A stretch of DNA of 26,723 nt from an uncultured Eubacteriales bacterium (GCA_900543755.1 UQSP01000027.1:1-26723), one strand, 5' to 3'; shown: positions 16,433 to 24,619, counted from the stretch's first letter. Made by a program: numbers and translations. The notes: a model not told the origin generated them from the letters alone.

Positions 16433-18064
16433 ATGCCCGTCGCAAAAAATACCAAGACTAAAGAACATCCCAACGTAAAAGCCCGTATTCTGCCGCACAA
16501 CGACGAGGCGGAACAGGCGGTTTTGGGTTGCGTGCTTATCGACGAGGATGCGCCCGTCACGATTTTAAACGAGCTTAAGGCGGACGACTTTTACATAAAC
16601 GCGCACAAAGAGATTTTTCAGGCGATGGTCAATCTTTCGCTTAAGGACAAGCCCATCGATTTCGTGACGCTTGTACAGGAAATCGAGGAGGCGGGCGTCA
16701 TGGATACCGTGGGAGGACTGACGTATCTTACGTCGCTTACCACTTTCGTGCCCAGCGCGGACAATTACCGCCATTACATGGACATCGTAAAAAAGACGTC
16801 GCTTCTCCGTCAGCTGATTTCTTCCTCGCAAAGAATCATGGATTGCGCGTATTCGGGCGACGCCGCGGACGACGCCCTCGCGCTTGCCGAGCGCGAAGTT
16901 TACGCCCTTTCGGAAAAACAGGACAAAAGTTCTTTGGTGGACATGAATACGGCGGTCGGCAGGGCAATCGAAATCATGGACGAAAAGCAAAAAGACCCGA
17001 CCTCGCAAAATACCGTACCTATTCCTTTTACCCAGCTTAACGAGCTTCTGGGCGGTTTTCACCGCTCCGACCTTGTGCTTATCGCGGCAAGACCTGCGCA
17101 AGGCAAAACTTCACTCGGCATGAATTTCATTTCTCATGCCGCCCTCGACAAGTCGAGAAAAACGCCGTCGGGGAAAGTCGACCCTTTTAAGTGCGCCGTT
17201 TTTTCTTTGGAAATGAGCGCCGAGCAGCTTGCGACGCGTCTGTTGTGTTCGGTCGCCAAAGTAAGCATGGAGCACGTAAACAGCGGCAAGCGCACCACTC
17301 AGGAAACGATGCGCATCATGGAAGCGCAGAAAAAGCTGTCGGAGGCTAAAGTTTTCGTGGACGACAGCTCTTTAACAACGCCGATAGAAATTCTTTCCAA
17401 GTGCCGCCGCCTTAAGCGGGAGCACGGGCTGGACCTTGTGCTTGTGGATTATCTTCAGCTTATGTCTTCGGGTAAGCGCGTTGAAAGCCGTCAGCAGGAA
17501 GTAAGCGACATAACGCGTACCATGAAAATCGCCGCCAAAGAACTCGACGTACCCATTCTGCTGTTAAGCCAGATGTCCCGTGATATTGAAAAGAGAACGG
17601 ACAAAAAGCCGCAGATGTCTGACCTCAGAGAATCGGGCGCGATAGAGCAGGACGCGGACATAATAATGTTTTTGTACCGCGAGCACGATCCCAACGACCG
17701 GACCGTGGACGAAGACACCAGAACCAAGTGCGACATAATCGTGGCAAAACACCGTAACGGACGAACAGATAAAGTAACGGTACGCTGGCACGGCGAATAT
17801 ACTACTTTTACCGACCTTTACGAAAACCGCTCCGACGCCGCCATCGAGGCGAGAGAGCCGCATTTCGAGACTCATTTTTCGGGCGTTGACGATCAGCCCG
17901 TCCCCGAAGACGACGATCTGTTCGCTTCAGGCATGGGGGATTTGGTTCCTCCTCCCGAGAAAAAGGGCAAAAAGGAAGCCGCTTCGCCCTATCCCGACGA
18001 AGACGATTTCATGGACCCGTTCGCTTTGCCGATAAGGCCCAAAAAGGACGAGGACATAATTTAA
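16433..18064 (+). CDS. dnaB: Replicative DNA helicase DnaB
   Basis: Hexameric 5'-3' helicase of the replisome and the target of the helicase loader encoded at 1590-2492. The N-terminal domain begins LPHNDEAEQAVLG, typical for the family. The RecA-like domain has Walker A ARPAQGKTS (Lys225), the H1a/H2 region SLEMS, the Walker B stretch LVLVDYLQLM near residue 340, the LLSQMSRDIEKR loop, and the late SDLRESGAIEQDAD with the arginine-finger helix. An acidic Pro/Asp-rich tail of about 70 residues after the core (DDQPVPEDDDLF onward) is longer than in standard DnaB and may be a partner-binding tail. No intein interrupts the gene. It stands apart from the dnaD operon. Confidence 0.96.
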   Translation: MPVAKNTKTKEHPNVKARILPHNDEAEQAVLGCVLIDEDAPVTILNELKADDFYINAHKEIFQAMVNLSLKDKPIDFVTLVQEIEEAGVMDTVGGLTYLTSLTTFVPSADNYRHYMDIVKKTSLLRQLISSSQRIMDCAYSGDAADDALALAEREVYALSEKQDKSSLVDMNTAVGRAIEIMDEKQKDPTSQNTVPIPFTQLNELLGGFHRSDLVLIAARPAQGKTSLGMNFISHAALDKSRKTPSGKVDPFKCAVFSLEMSAEQLATRLLCSVAKVSMEHVNSGKRTTQETMRIMEAQKKLSEAKVFVDDSSLTTPIEILSKCRRLKREHGLDLVLVDYLQLMSSGKRVESRQQEVSDITRTMKIAAKELDVPILLLSQMSRDIEKRTDKKPQMSDLRESGAIEQDADIIMFLYREHDPNDRTVDEDTRTKCDIIVAKHRNGRTDKVTVRWHGEYTTFTDLYENRSDAAIEAREPHFETHFSGVDDQPVPEDDDLFASGMGDLVPPPEKKGKKEAASPYPDEDDFMDPFALPIRPKKDEDII

Positions 18065-18181
18065 TAAAGTGAAAAAACCGTTTTACGGTTAACAGATATT
18101 TTTTCGCCGCGGCGGTTTGGCGCACTCAAAAGCAACGTTGCGCGAAAGCTAAGCACGGCAATATTACGGAGTCAATCAGAA

Positions 18182-19300
18182 TTGTCAGACAAGGAAAAAC
18201 AATACAGCAGGGAAAGAGAGGGGGTCGTCACTGCGGCGGCAGGGCTTGCGCTTAATCTTTTATTGGGCTCGGTAAAGCTTGTATTCGGTTTTATCACAGG
18301 CTCCATGTCCGTGATGAGCGACGCGGTAAACAATCTTTCCGACGTGGGGACAAGTACGGTTACTTTGGGCTCTTTTGCGCTTGCGGGTAAAAAAGCCGAC
18401 CGCGAGCATCCTTACGGCCACGGCAGGTATGAGTATATCGCCACTCTTTTGGTCAGCCTTCTGATAATCGTGGTGGGGGCGGAGCTTGTCGTTTCCTCCG
18501 TGAAAAGCATTATAAACGTCCAAAAGGCGCAGTATTCGCTTGTTGCGCTTGTTGTCCTTCTGATTTCCGTCGCCGTCAAATTTTTCATGGGCGTCATGTA
18601 CACGGTAAGGAACAAAAAAGTCAAATCGGATACTCTTAAAGCCGCAAGCTTTGACAGTTTTTCCGATTGCGTCGTTACGTCTTTGGTGGCGCTGGCGTTC
18701 GGATTTTCCGCTGTTACCGATTTTCCCGTGGACGCCGTATGCGGCATTGCGGCGGCGGCTTTTATAGTATTCGGCGGCTTAAGAATGGTTCTCGATACCG
18801 TAAATAAGCTTTTGGGCTCCGGATACGACAAGGAAGTGGAAAATAAAATTCTGGAACTTGTAAAAAGTTATCCCCAGGTAAAAGGCGTACATGACCTTAT
18901 GGTTCATGATTACGGTCCCGAACATAAGGTCGCAAGCGTGGACGCGGAATTTGAGATGTCGATGTCCTTCAGCGAGGTCCATTCGATAGTGGACGAAATC
19001 GAACGCACGGCTTACGTCAAGTACAAAATAAACCTCGTGGTGCACAGCGACCCCGTCGATACCTCCGACCCCGAATTCGCGGCGGTGCGTCATGCGGTCA
19101 TTGCCGCGCTGGAGCCTTACGGCCGCGAGGCGTCTTTCCATGACCTCGAACTTCGTAAGGAACTCAGACAGGCAAGCATACATCTTCAGCTTACGAAGGA
19201 GCTTATGAAGGAAAAGGAACACATCCTGTCCGAAGTGATTGAGGCGGTAAACTCTGTTTGCGACGGCTATACCGTGGACGCCGAGTATGATTTCGGCTGA
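18182..19300 (+). CDS. Cation diffusion facilitator, probably Mn2+ efflux
   Basis: A membrane antiporter of the CDF family with six predicted helices in the first 210 residues and a long cytoplasmic part. The transport site is N50-x3-D54 in helix 2 and D158-x3-D162 in helix 5. Zinc/iron members such as FieF have DxxxD and HxxxD instead. The missing His and the NxxxD/DxxxD pair point to manganese by the family rule as I remember it. HPYGHGRYE (76-84) is a conserved loop. The C-terminal half contains the ferredoxin-like metal-sensing domain and a second related segment (about 300-372), giving 372 residues instead of about 300. The start is TTG 18182 with CGGAG 10 nt upstream. A terminator follows at 19404. 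Confidence 0.9.
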   Translation: MSDKEKQYSREREGVVTAAAGLALNLLLGSVKLVFGFITGSMSVMSDAVNNLSDVGTSTVTLGSFALAGKKADREHPYGHGRYEYIATLLVSLLIIVVGAELVVSSVKSIINVQKAQYSLVALVVLLISVAVKFFMGVMYTVRNKKVKSDTLKAASFDSFSDCVVTSLVALAFGFSAVTDFPVDAVCGIAAAAFIVFGGLRMVLDTVNKLLGSGYDKEVENKILELVKSYPQVKGVHDLMVHDYGPEHKVASVDAEFEMSMSFSEVHSIVDEIERTAYVKYKINLVVHSDPVDTSDPEFAAVRHAVIAALEPYGREASFHDLELRKELRQASIHLQLTKELMKEKEHILSEVIEAVNSVCDGYTVDAEYDFG

Positions 19301-19403
19301 CGGAAAAGCTTAAATCAAGTTTATCCGGTTTAACGCACGCACATATTTCAGATAAAAAATATCCTTTATACGGTATAAAAACAAATATCGGGTCAATAAT
19401 TAC

Positions 19404-19436
19404 GCCGAGGCAAGAAAACAAAGCCTCGGCTTTTTT
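19404..19436 (+). terminator. Rho-independent terminator after the CDF transporter
   Basis: GCCGAGGC (19404-19411) and GCCTCGGC (19423-19430) form a perfect 8-bp GC-rich stem around an 11-nt A-rich loop, followed by six T (19431-19436). Confidence 0.95.
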
Positions 19437-19545
19437 CGTTTCCGTACTGCCGAAAGTATAGAAAAGCAATATTAAGTTTTTCGCGGCAAACTTCGGAAAC
19501 CGTTAAAATCAAAACCGTTTCGGTCAAAGGGAGCTTGATACGGAA

Positions 19546-19956
19546 ATGAGCGTTGTAAATAAAAGGATAGTCGTATTTATTGCGGTTGCGCTTATACTTG
19601 TGGGCATAAGGTTTGCGGACAACGGACTTTGCGGATTTATAAGGGAGGGGAGTTATACGGTGTACGATAAGTACGACCGCTGCGTAACCTTTGCTGAAGT
19701 GCCCGTGCTTAACGTGCGCGGCGTTTACGAAAGGGTGGATTTAACGGGAACGAGTGCCGACGCGGAAGCTTTGCTTAACCGTATGAACGCAAAGATTCTT
19801 AAAAAAGAAAAAGTGGAAGATATTACCGTGATTTACGCCTATTCTCCCGTTTTGTCTTCATCCGCGCTTTTTTCCCGGGGTAAAGTCAACGTAATGATTG
19901 CCTTGAGCAAAGGAAGAATGGCGGTGGGCAGCCCTTTATTGAAAGGTTCGTATTAA
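19546..19956 (+). CDS. Small membrane-anchored protein, possibly YwmB-like
   Basis: A 136-residue protein with one N-terminal hydrophobic helix (about 8-22), so probably exported or anchored with its main part outside. The C-terminal half has the order: helix with ADAEALLNRMNAKIL, strand VEDITVIYAYSP, strand GKVNVMIALS, and an end VGSPLLKGSY. This order and the ending resemble the C terminus of Bacillus subtilis YwmB (K-x-N-x-x-IAL, VGTPI, terminal EY) as I recall it. The protein is only about half as long, with room for a single TATA-box-like domain. In Bacillota ywmB lies near murA, spoIID and spoIIQ, and here a SpoIIQ-like gene follows. ATG 19546 has AAAGGGAG about 12 nt upstream. The family assignment is tentative. 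Confidence 0.65.
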   Translation: MSVVNKRIVVFIAVALILVGIRFADNGLCGFIREGSYTVYDKYDRCVTFAEVPVLNVRGVYERVDLTGTSADAEALLNRMNAKILKKEKVEDITVIYAYSPVLSSSALFSRGKVNVMIALSKGRMAVGSPLLKGSY

Positions 19957-20351
19957 ATTTTAATGTATAAAAGGGCAATCGGATTCATTTTTCCTATTCA
20001 GTATATATTAAAGGCGTAATTCCGCACGGCATCGGCGTCAGTGAGTTAGCTTTTTATACGATTTTACCGGGAGTACGCACAAAAGATTATGCTTAGTTTT
20101 GTAAACACGGAATTTTATCGGCTTAAGTAATTACGCTTTTAATCGGGCAAACCGATTGATAAAATTTATAACCGATATATGTTTATAAAACGCGGCTGAA
20201 TCGGGTTCTTTTGCCGTTAAAAGCGTTGAATCAGACAAAAATTATGTTGTTTTTGGCGGAAATCAAACGGATTCGGAAAAAATTTATTTTTTATGTATAT
20301 AAATCGGAATCGTGTCAATAATCAGCCATACGGAGGTTAAATCGAAAATTT
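19957..20351 (+). other. 395-nt gap without a gene; rich in CCGAT/ATCGG words
   Basis: No reading frame with a ribosome site, tRNA or terminator is evident. It holds a perfect hairpin AATCGG-GCAAA-CCGATT (20141-20157) and several more CCGAT/ATCGG words (about 19978, 20118, 20172, 20200, 20303). The final part is very AT-rich and could hold the promoter of the downstream SpoIIQ-like gene. I could not match a clear sigma-F or sigma-E promoter. Confidence 0.5.
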
Positions 20352-20993
20352 ATGAAAACTTACTCAGGATCGGGAAAAGCCAAAAATCCCAAGAAAACGA
20401 AGTTATTGTACTGGATGGTTGCCGCGGCGTCGGTGATAGTCATCGCTCTCAGCGTGACGCTTGCCATAGTCTTTTCGCGCACTGACGTTCCCGTCGTGGC
20501 GCCGCCCGTCGATGAGGGCGGAAACGTGGAAAAACCTGAAGAAAAGCCGCCTGTCATCGATACCGACACCGACAAAATTAAGTTCGGTCTTCCTGTTGAA
20601 AACGGTACCGTGATAAGAGAGGCCGCTCTCGACACGCTTGTCTATATGCCCTCGCTCAATATGTGGAAATCGCATAACGGCGTGGACTTCGCCGCGGCGG
20701 AAAACGCACCCGTGTTGGCTGTAGCCGACGGTAAGGTCGTAAGCGTGGAAGAAACCACTCTCGAAGGAATCGTGGTCAGCATCGAGCACAAGGACGGCAT
20801 CGTTTCCGTTTACAAGTCGCTTTCGTCCGCGTCAGTCAAAGCAGGGGACGAGGTTACTTTAGGCTCTTCCATCGGCGTTGCCGGCACTATGCTTACCGAG
20901 GCCAGCGACAACGTGCACGTTCATCTTGAAATGACCGTCAACGGCGAAATCGTCAATCCTTTGGAATATATCGACGCCGAAATAAACAAGTAA
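20352..20993 (+). CDS. SpoIIQ-like membrane-anchored LytM/M23 protein
   Basis: A 213-residue protein: short basic cytoplasmic N terminus, one membrane helix (about 18-41), an acidic Pro-rich linker (about 46-75), then a LytM (M23) domain. The zinc ligands are complete: HNGVD (His108, Asp112) and HVH (His189, His191). The segment YKSLSSASVKAGDEV and the closing NGEIVNPLEY are strongly SpoIIQ-like. SpoIIQ is made in the forespore and pairs with SpoIIIAH across the intermembrane space during engulfment. Bacillus SpoIIQ has lost the first His, whereas clostridial forms keep a zinc site, as here. It could alternatively be a vegetative M23 cell-wall hydrolase, but there is no signal-cleavage site or SH3/LysM domain. 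The upstream TACGGAGG ribosome site lies about 15 nt before ATG. A strong terminator follows. Confidence 0.82.
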   Translation: MKTYSGSGKAKNPKKTKLLYWMVAAASVIVIALSVTLAIVFSRTDVPVVAPPVDEGGNVEKPEEKPPVIDTDTDKIKFGLPVENGTVIREAALDTLVYMPSLNMWKSHNGVDFAAAENAPVLAVADGKVVSVEETTLEGIVVSIEHKDGIVSVYKSLSSASVKAGDEVTLGSSIGVAGTMLTEASDNVHVHLEMTVNGEIVNPLEYIDAEINK

Positions 20994-21038
20994 AATAAAC
21001 GATACAAGCTTTTTCATCTTCTTTTTCCTTTTTCCTAA

Positions 21039-21086
21039 GCCGCCGCTTTCACCCTGAAAAATTCGGGCGAAAGCGGCGGTTTTTTT
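21039..21086 (+). terminator. Strong rho-independent terminator after the SpoIIQ-like gene
   Basis: CCGCCGCTTTC (21040-21050) pairs perfectly with GAAAGCGGCGG (21069-21079). After one mismatch CCC/GGG extends the stem, and seven T follow (21080-21086). Upstream A residues at 21037-21038 could pair into the T tract, so some bidirectional activity is possible. Confidence 0.96.
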
Positions 21087-21301
21087 ATGTGTCGGCTTTT
21101 TTAAATAATCGGCAAACGGAAATTTACTTTACTGAAAGGTTTTTATTTCCGATTGCTTAAGCGGTTTTAAATCGGCGGGCTTATCGCGTAGCCGACCGTT
21201 TGCAGTGCCGCGGCGTGTAAACATAAAGTGCGGGAATATTCAAATTTATGTACACTGACGGTAAAGATTATGCTTCTTGAAACGGAAAGAAGGCTATTTC
21301 C
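21087..21301 (+). other. Gap between terminator and metA promoter; nothing recognised
   Basis: No reading frame with a ribosome site and no structured RNA were recognised. I looked for a SAM riboswitch (S-box) before metA and saw no matching core. Two CCGATT/AATCGG words occur (21149-21154 and 21170-21175). Confidence 0.5.
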
Positions 21302-21330
21302 TTGACTAACACGGTCAAAAAAGGTATACT
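21302..21330 (+). promoter_or_regulatory. Near-consensus sigma-A-type promoter of metA
   Basis: TTGACT (21302-21307), an ideal 17-nt spacer and TATACT (21325-21330). The predicted leader is about 70 nt and contains a small hairpin TTGCG-TATTTT-CGCAA (about 21354-21369). Confidence 0.85.
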
Positions 21331-21381
21331 TTATAAGCAGAAGTTTTTTTTTGTTGCGTATTTTCGCAATAAAAATCTGAA

Positions 21382-21441
21382 ATTTACCCGCAAGAGGTTG
21401 AGATTATGCCTGTAAGAATCGCAAAAGATTTACCCGCAAGA
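21382..21441 (+). repeat. 14-bp direct repeat linking the metA ribosome site and codons 8-12
   Basis: ATTTACCCGCAAGA occurs at 21382-21395, overlapping the AAGAGG ribosome site, and again at 21428-21441 inside the gene, where it encodes the conserved DLPAR motif. The copies are identical and start 46 nt apart. Confidence 0.85.
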
Positions 21442-22329
21442 AAGTTCTTGGAAAATGAAAATATATTCGTAATGACTTACGAGCGCGCCGAAAGCCAGGA
21501 CGTGCGTCCCTTAAGGGTGGCTGTGCTTAATCTCATGCCCAACAAAATCGACACCGAAACTCAGCTTCTCCGCCTTATCGGAAACACTCCGCTTCAGGTG
21601 GAAATAGTTTTTCTCACGACGGCAAGCTATGTGTCCAAACATACGCCCGAAGAGCATTTGAAATCGTTTTACAAGACGTTTGACGAAATCTGCGCGTCGG
21701 GTGAAAAATTCGACGGCTTGATTGTGACGGGTGCGCCTGTGGAGCGCATGGACTATAAAGACGTTACTTACTGGAATGAAATCGAGCGTATTATGGAGTG
21801 GGCGGGGCACAGAGTGTATTCGTCCATGTACATTTGCTGGGCGGCTCAGGCGGCGATGTATTACTATTACGGCGTAAATAAGACGCTTAAACAAGAAAAA
21901 ATATTCGGAGTTTTTCCGCATCGGGTGTACGAGCGCACCAATCCTCTCGTGCGTGGGTTCGACGACTTTTTTTACGCGCCTCACTCGCGTTTTACTGATA
22001 TAGCTCCGTCGGAATTGGCCGCGGTGGGCGACATTGACGTACTTGCCCAAAGCGACGAAGCGGGCGTGTATCTTGCCGCAAGCAAGGATTTAAGACGCGT
22101 TTTCGTATTCGGTCACGGCGAGTACGACGCCGATTCGCTGGAAAAGGAATATCTGCGCGACAAGGCAAAGGGCGACGACATAGCGCTTCCCAAACATTAT
22201 TTCCCGGACGACGACCCGTCCAAAAAGCCTTTGCTCAGGTGGCGCGCGCACGAGTCGCTGCTGATATCCAACTGGCTTAACTACTGCGTATATCAGTCCA
22301 CGCCTTACGATATTGAAAAAATCGACTGA
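21406..22329 (+). CDS. metA: Homoserine O-acetyltransferase (MetA type)
   Basis: Commits homoserine to methionine by acylating its hydroxyl. The MetA fold shows nucleophile Cys144 in SMYICWAAQAA, His237 and Glu239 in FGHGEY, and the MPNK and RLIGNTPLQ blocks. Acyl choice in this family follows one residue. The TGAPVE motif has Glu113, equivalent to Glu111 of Bacillus cereus MetA (shifted by a two-residue insertion), and Glu there indicates acetyl-CoA, while succinyl-type enzymes such as E. coli have Gly. So despite the common label homoserine O-succinyltransferase this should be an acetyltransferase. At 307 residues it is full length. ATG follows AGAGG by about 10 nt. It has its own promoter. 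No transsulfuration gene is in the window. Confidence 0.95.
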   Translation: MPVRIAKDLPARKFLENENIFVMTYERAESQDVRPLRVAVLNLMPNKIDTETQLLRLIGNTPLQVEIVFLTTASYVSKHTPEEHLKSFYKTFDEICASGEKFDGLIVTGAPVERMDYKDVTYWNEIERIMEWAGHRVYSSMYICWAAQAAMYYYYGVNKTLKQEKIFGVFPHRVYERTNPLVRGFDDFFYAPHSRFTDIAPSELAAVGDIDVLAQSDEAGVYLAASKDLRRVFVFGHGEYDADSLEKEYLRDKAKGDDIALPKHYFPDDDPSKKPLLRWRAHESLLISNWLNYCVYQSTPYDIEKID

Positions 22330-22408
22330 TAATGTGTGTTTAATCCGATTTTAACGGTTATAAGATATTTAAATTTTTAGGCTGCGTCACGGCGAAAGGA
22401 GGCTTATT

Positions 22409-23827
22409 ATGAGAAAGACCAAAATAGTTTGCACATTGGGACCCGCTACCGACAATTATTCGGTGCTGAAAAAACTTGTCCGCGCGGGAATGAACGTAGC
22501 GCGGCTTAATATGTCGCACGGCGACCATGCCGAACATAAAAAACGTATTGAAATGGTCGGGCGCGTCAGGGAGGAGCTTGACACGCCGGTGGCTATTTTA
22601 ATGGACACCAAAGGCCCCGAAATACGTATAAAGACTTTTGAAAACGGCAAAGTTTTCCTTAACGCGGGCGACCCCTTCACCCTTACGGTAAAGGAGGTTA
22701 AGGGCGACGTAACGCGAGTGTCGGTCACTTACAAGGATTTACCCAAGCACCTTAAAGCGGGCGACAGAATACTTATTAACGACGGACTTATCGAGCTTAA
22801 GGTGGAGGAAGTGTTTTCCGAGGACATACTTACCACCGTCGTGGACGGAGGGGAGCTTTCCGACCGCAAAAGCATTAATCTTCCCGGCATAGCCATCGAT
22901 ATGCCGTATCTGTCGGAGGCGGACAAAGACGATATACGTTTCGCCATAGAACAGGACGCCGATTATATCGCGCTTTCTTTCGTGCGCAGCGCCGACGACG
23001 TAAGACAGGTCAAGAATCTGATGGCGCTTTCGGGCGGAGAAAACATTCAGCTCATTTCCAAAATCGAAAACCGTCAGGGCGTAACAAACGCCGCGGAGAT
23101 ACTTGAGCTCAGCGACGGCATCATGGTTGCGCGCGGCGACATGGGCGTGGAAATTCCTTTTGAGGAACTTCCGAGTATTCAGAAAGACCTTATAAAGCAA
23201 TGTTACCGCATCGGAAAAAAGGTTATTACCGCCACCCAGATGCTGGAATCCATGATTTACAACCCCCGTCCCACGCGTGCCGAAACAAGCGACGTTGCAA
23301 ACGCCATTTACGACGGCACCAGCGCTATTATGCTGAGCGGTGAAACCGCCGCGGGCAAATACCCTGTCGAGGCGGTGAAGACCATGGCTAAGATTGCGGA
23401 AAAGACGGAAAGCTGCATTAATTTCAAAAAACGTTTCAGATTAAGCGACCACCACATGACAAGCATTACGGACGCCGTTTCCCATTCCACTTGCGCGGCG
23501 GCATTCGACCTGGGGGCAAAAGCGATAATCACGGTTACGCAGTCAGGTTACACCGCGCGCAAAGTTTCGCGGTTCCGTCCCGAATGCGTTATCGTCGCCG
23601 CCACTACGTCCAGAAAGGTTTACAATCAGCTTGCGCTTAACTGGGGCGTTGTACCCACTATGTCGGCGGTTCAGACGTCGCCCGACGCGCTTTTCCGCCA
23701 TGCCGCTCTTTGCGCGCTTAACACGGGACTTGTGAAGGAAGGCGACCTCGTGGTGCTTACAGGAAGTTCCGAAGTGGGTAAAACGGGAAAATCCAACACC
23801 ATGCGCATCGAAAACATTCATTATTGA
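22409..23827 (+). CDS. pyk: Pyruvate kinase (short form)
   Basis: Last step of glycolysis: phosphoenolpyruvate plus ADP to pyruvate plus ATP, in the cytoplasm. The N terminus is RKTKIVCTLGPAT. The monovalent-cation and active-site residues Asn34, Ser36 and Asp66 are present. MDTKGPEIR has Glu71, the residue that marks potassium-dependent enzymes (Lys in potassium-independent ones). Later blocks are ISKIENRQG, VARGDMGVEIP, ATQMLESMI and the LSGETAAGKYP region, then the allosteric C domain ending near LTGSSEVGKTGKSN. It has 472 residues and lacks the extra PEP-utiliser domain found in Bacillus Pyk. AAAGGAGG lies 6 nt before ATG, implying high expression. It follows metA by 79 nt. Confidence 0.97.
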   Translation: MRKTKIVCTLGPATDNYSVLKKLVRAGMNVARLNMSHGDHAEHKKRIEMVGRVREELDTPVAILMDTKGPEIRIKTFENGKVFLNAGDPFTLTVKEVKGDVTRVSVTYKDLPKHLKAGDRILINDGLIELKVEEVFSEDILTTVVDGGELSDRKSINLPGIAIDMPYLSEADKDDIRFAIEQDADYIALSFVRSADDVRQVKNLMALSGGENIQLISKIENRQGVTNAAEILELSDGIMVARGDMGVEIPFEELPSIQKDLIKQCYRIGKKVITATQMLESMIYNPRPTRAETSDVANAIYDGTSAIMLSGETAAGKYPVEAVKTMAKIAEKTESCINFKKRFRLSDHHMTSITDAVSHSTCAAAFDLGAKAIITVTQSGYTARKVSRFRPECVIVAATTSRKVYNQLALNWGVVPTMSAVQTSPDALFRHAALCALNTGLVKEGDLVVLTGSSEVGKTGKSNTMRIENIHY

Positions 23828-23886
23828 AAATAAAGTTATCGTTTGAATTTTTTATTCGCGTAAAATCCTGAAGTTTAATAAACTTT

Positions 23887-23941
23887 AACCGATTAAAAAG
23901 TCAAAAAAAACCGATTAAACATTTTCTGAAACGTTATCGGT
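23887..23941 (+). repeat. Direct repeat plus inverted half-site before the response regulator
   Basis: AACCGATTAAA occurs at 23887-23897 and 23909-23919, start to start 22 nt or two helical turns. An inverted related half-site TTATCGGT lies at 23934-23941. The position upstream of an OmpR-type regulator gene fits an autoregulatory operator. Confidence 0.5.
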
Positions 23942-23965
23942 ATAAAAAAAGAAGGGATAAGAGAA

Positions 23966-24619
23966 ATGTATCATATTCTGATTGTGGAGGACGAATACAA
24001 GATTGCGCGTTTCGTCGCGCTGGAGCTTGAGCACGAAGGATACAAGACTACCGTTATTTCCGACGGCCGTCAGGCTTTGGACACCGCGCTTAACGAGGAT
24101 TTTGACCTTATCGTCCTGGACGTCATGCTGCCGTCTTTAAACGGCATAGAGGTTTTAAGGAGGCTAAGACAGGTTAAGGACACGCCCGTTATAATTCTTA
24201 CTGCGCGCGACCAGATAGTGGATAAAGTTGCGGGACTCGATATCGGCGCAAACGACTACATGACCAAGCCTTTCGCGATAGAGGAGCTGCTTGCCCGCAT
24301 ACGTGCAAACCTTAAGAAAAAGACTTTTATTCATGAAATAGGCAAGCTGAAAGTGGACGAAAATTCCCATATCGCGTCTTACGACGGCAACGAGCTGGAC
24401 CTTACGAAAAAAGAATTCGACTTGTTGGTTTATCTTATCAAAAACCGCAACAAGGTCATCTCGCGCGAGCAGGCATTGGACACCGTCTGGGGTTATGATT
24501 TTATCGGAAACACAAACGTGGTCGACGTTTACATAAGGTATTTGCGCTCTAAAATAGACGACGTTTACGGAATCAAACTGATTGAGACGGTCAGGGGCTT
24601 CGGTTACGTCATAAGGTAA
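23966..24619 (+). CDS. OmpR/PhoB-family response regulator
   Basis: DNA-binding regulator of a two-component system. The receiver domain (1-120) has the acidic pair Glu8/Asp9, phospho-acceptor Asp52 in LIVLDVMLP, the switch Thr in ILTARD and the conserved Lys in MTKPFA. The winged-helix domain (about 125-217) has LTKKEFDLLVYL, the recognition-helix region NVVDVYIRYLRSKID and the terminal wing IETVRGFGYVIR. At 217 residues it is typical. ATG has AGAAGGGA about 10 nt upstream. The cognate histidine kinase gene starts 31 nt downstream. No experimental target is suggested by the context. Confidence 0.95.
   Translation: MYHILIVEDEYKIARFVALELEHEGYKTTVISDGRQALDTALNEDFDLIVLDVMLPSLNGIEVLRRLRQVKDTPVIILTARDQIVDKVAGLDIGANDYMTKPFAIEELLARIRANLKKKTFIHEIGKLKVDENSHIASYDGNELDLTKKEFDLLVYLIKNRNKVISREQALDTVWGYDFIGNTNVVDVYIRYLRSKIDDVYGIKLIETVRGFGYVIR

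Noticed and set aside
18076..18090. Hairpin AACCG-TTTTA-CGGTT after dnaB as a terminator
   Set aside because: The stem has five pairs and no T run follows directly, so it was not annotated.
20082..21275. 13-bp repeat AAAGATTATGCTT at 20082 and 21263
   Set aside because: A few perfect 13-mers are expected by chance in a window of this size and no other structure accompanies it.
21087..21405. SAM riboswitch or T-box before metA
   Set aside because: I found no S-box core or T-box sequence. The promoter-to-start distance of about 75 nt is too short for either.
23874..23888. AT-rich palindrome AAGTTTAATAAACTT after pyk as a terminator
   Set aside because: The stem is AT-only and lacks a T tract.
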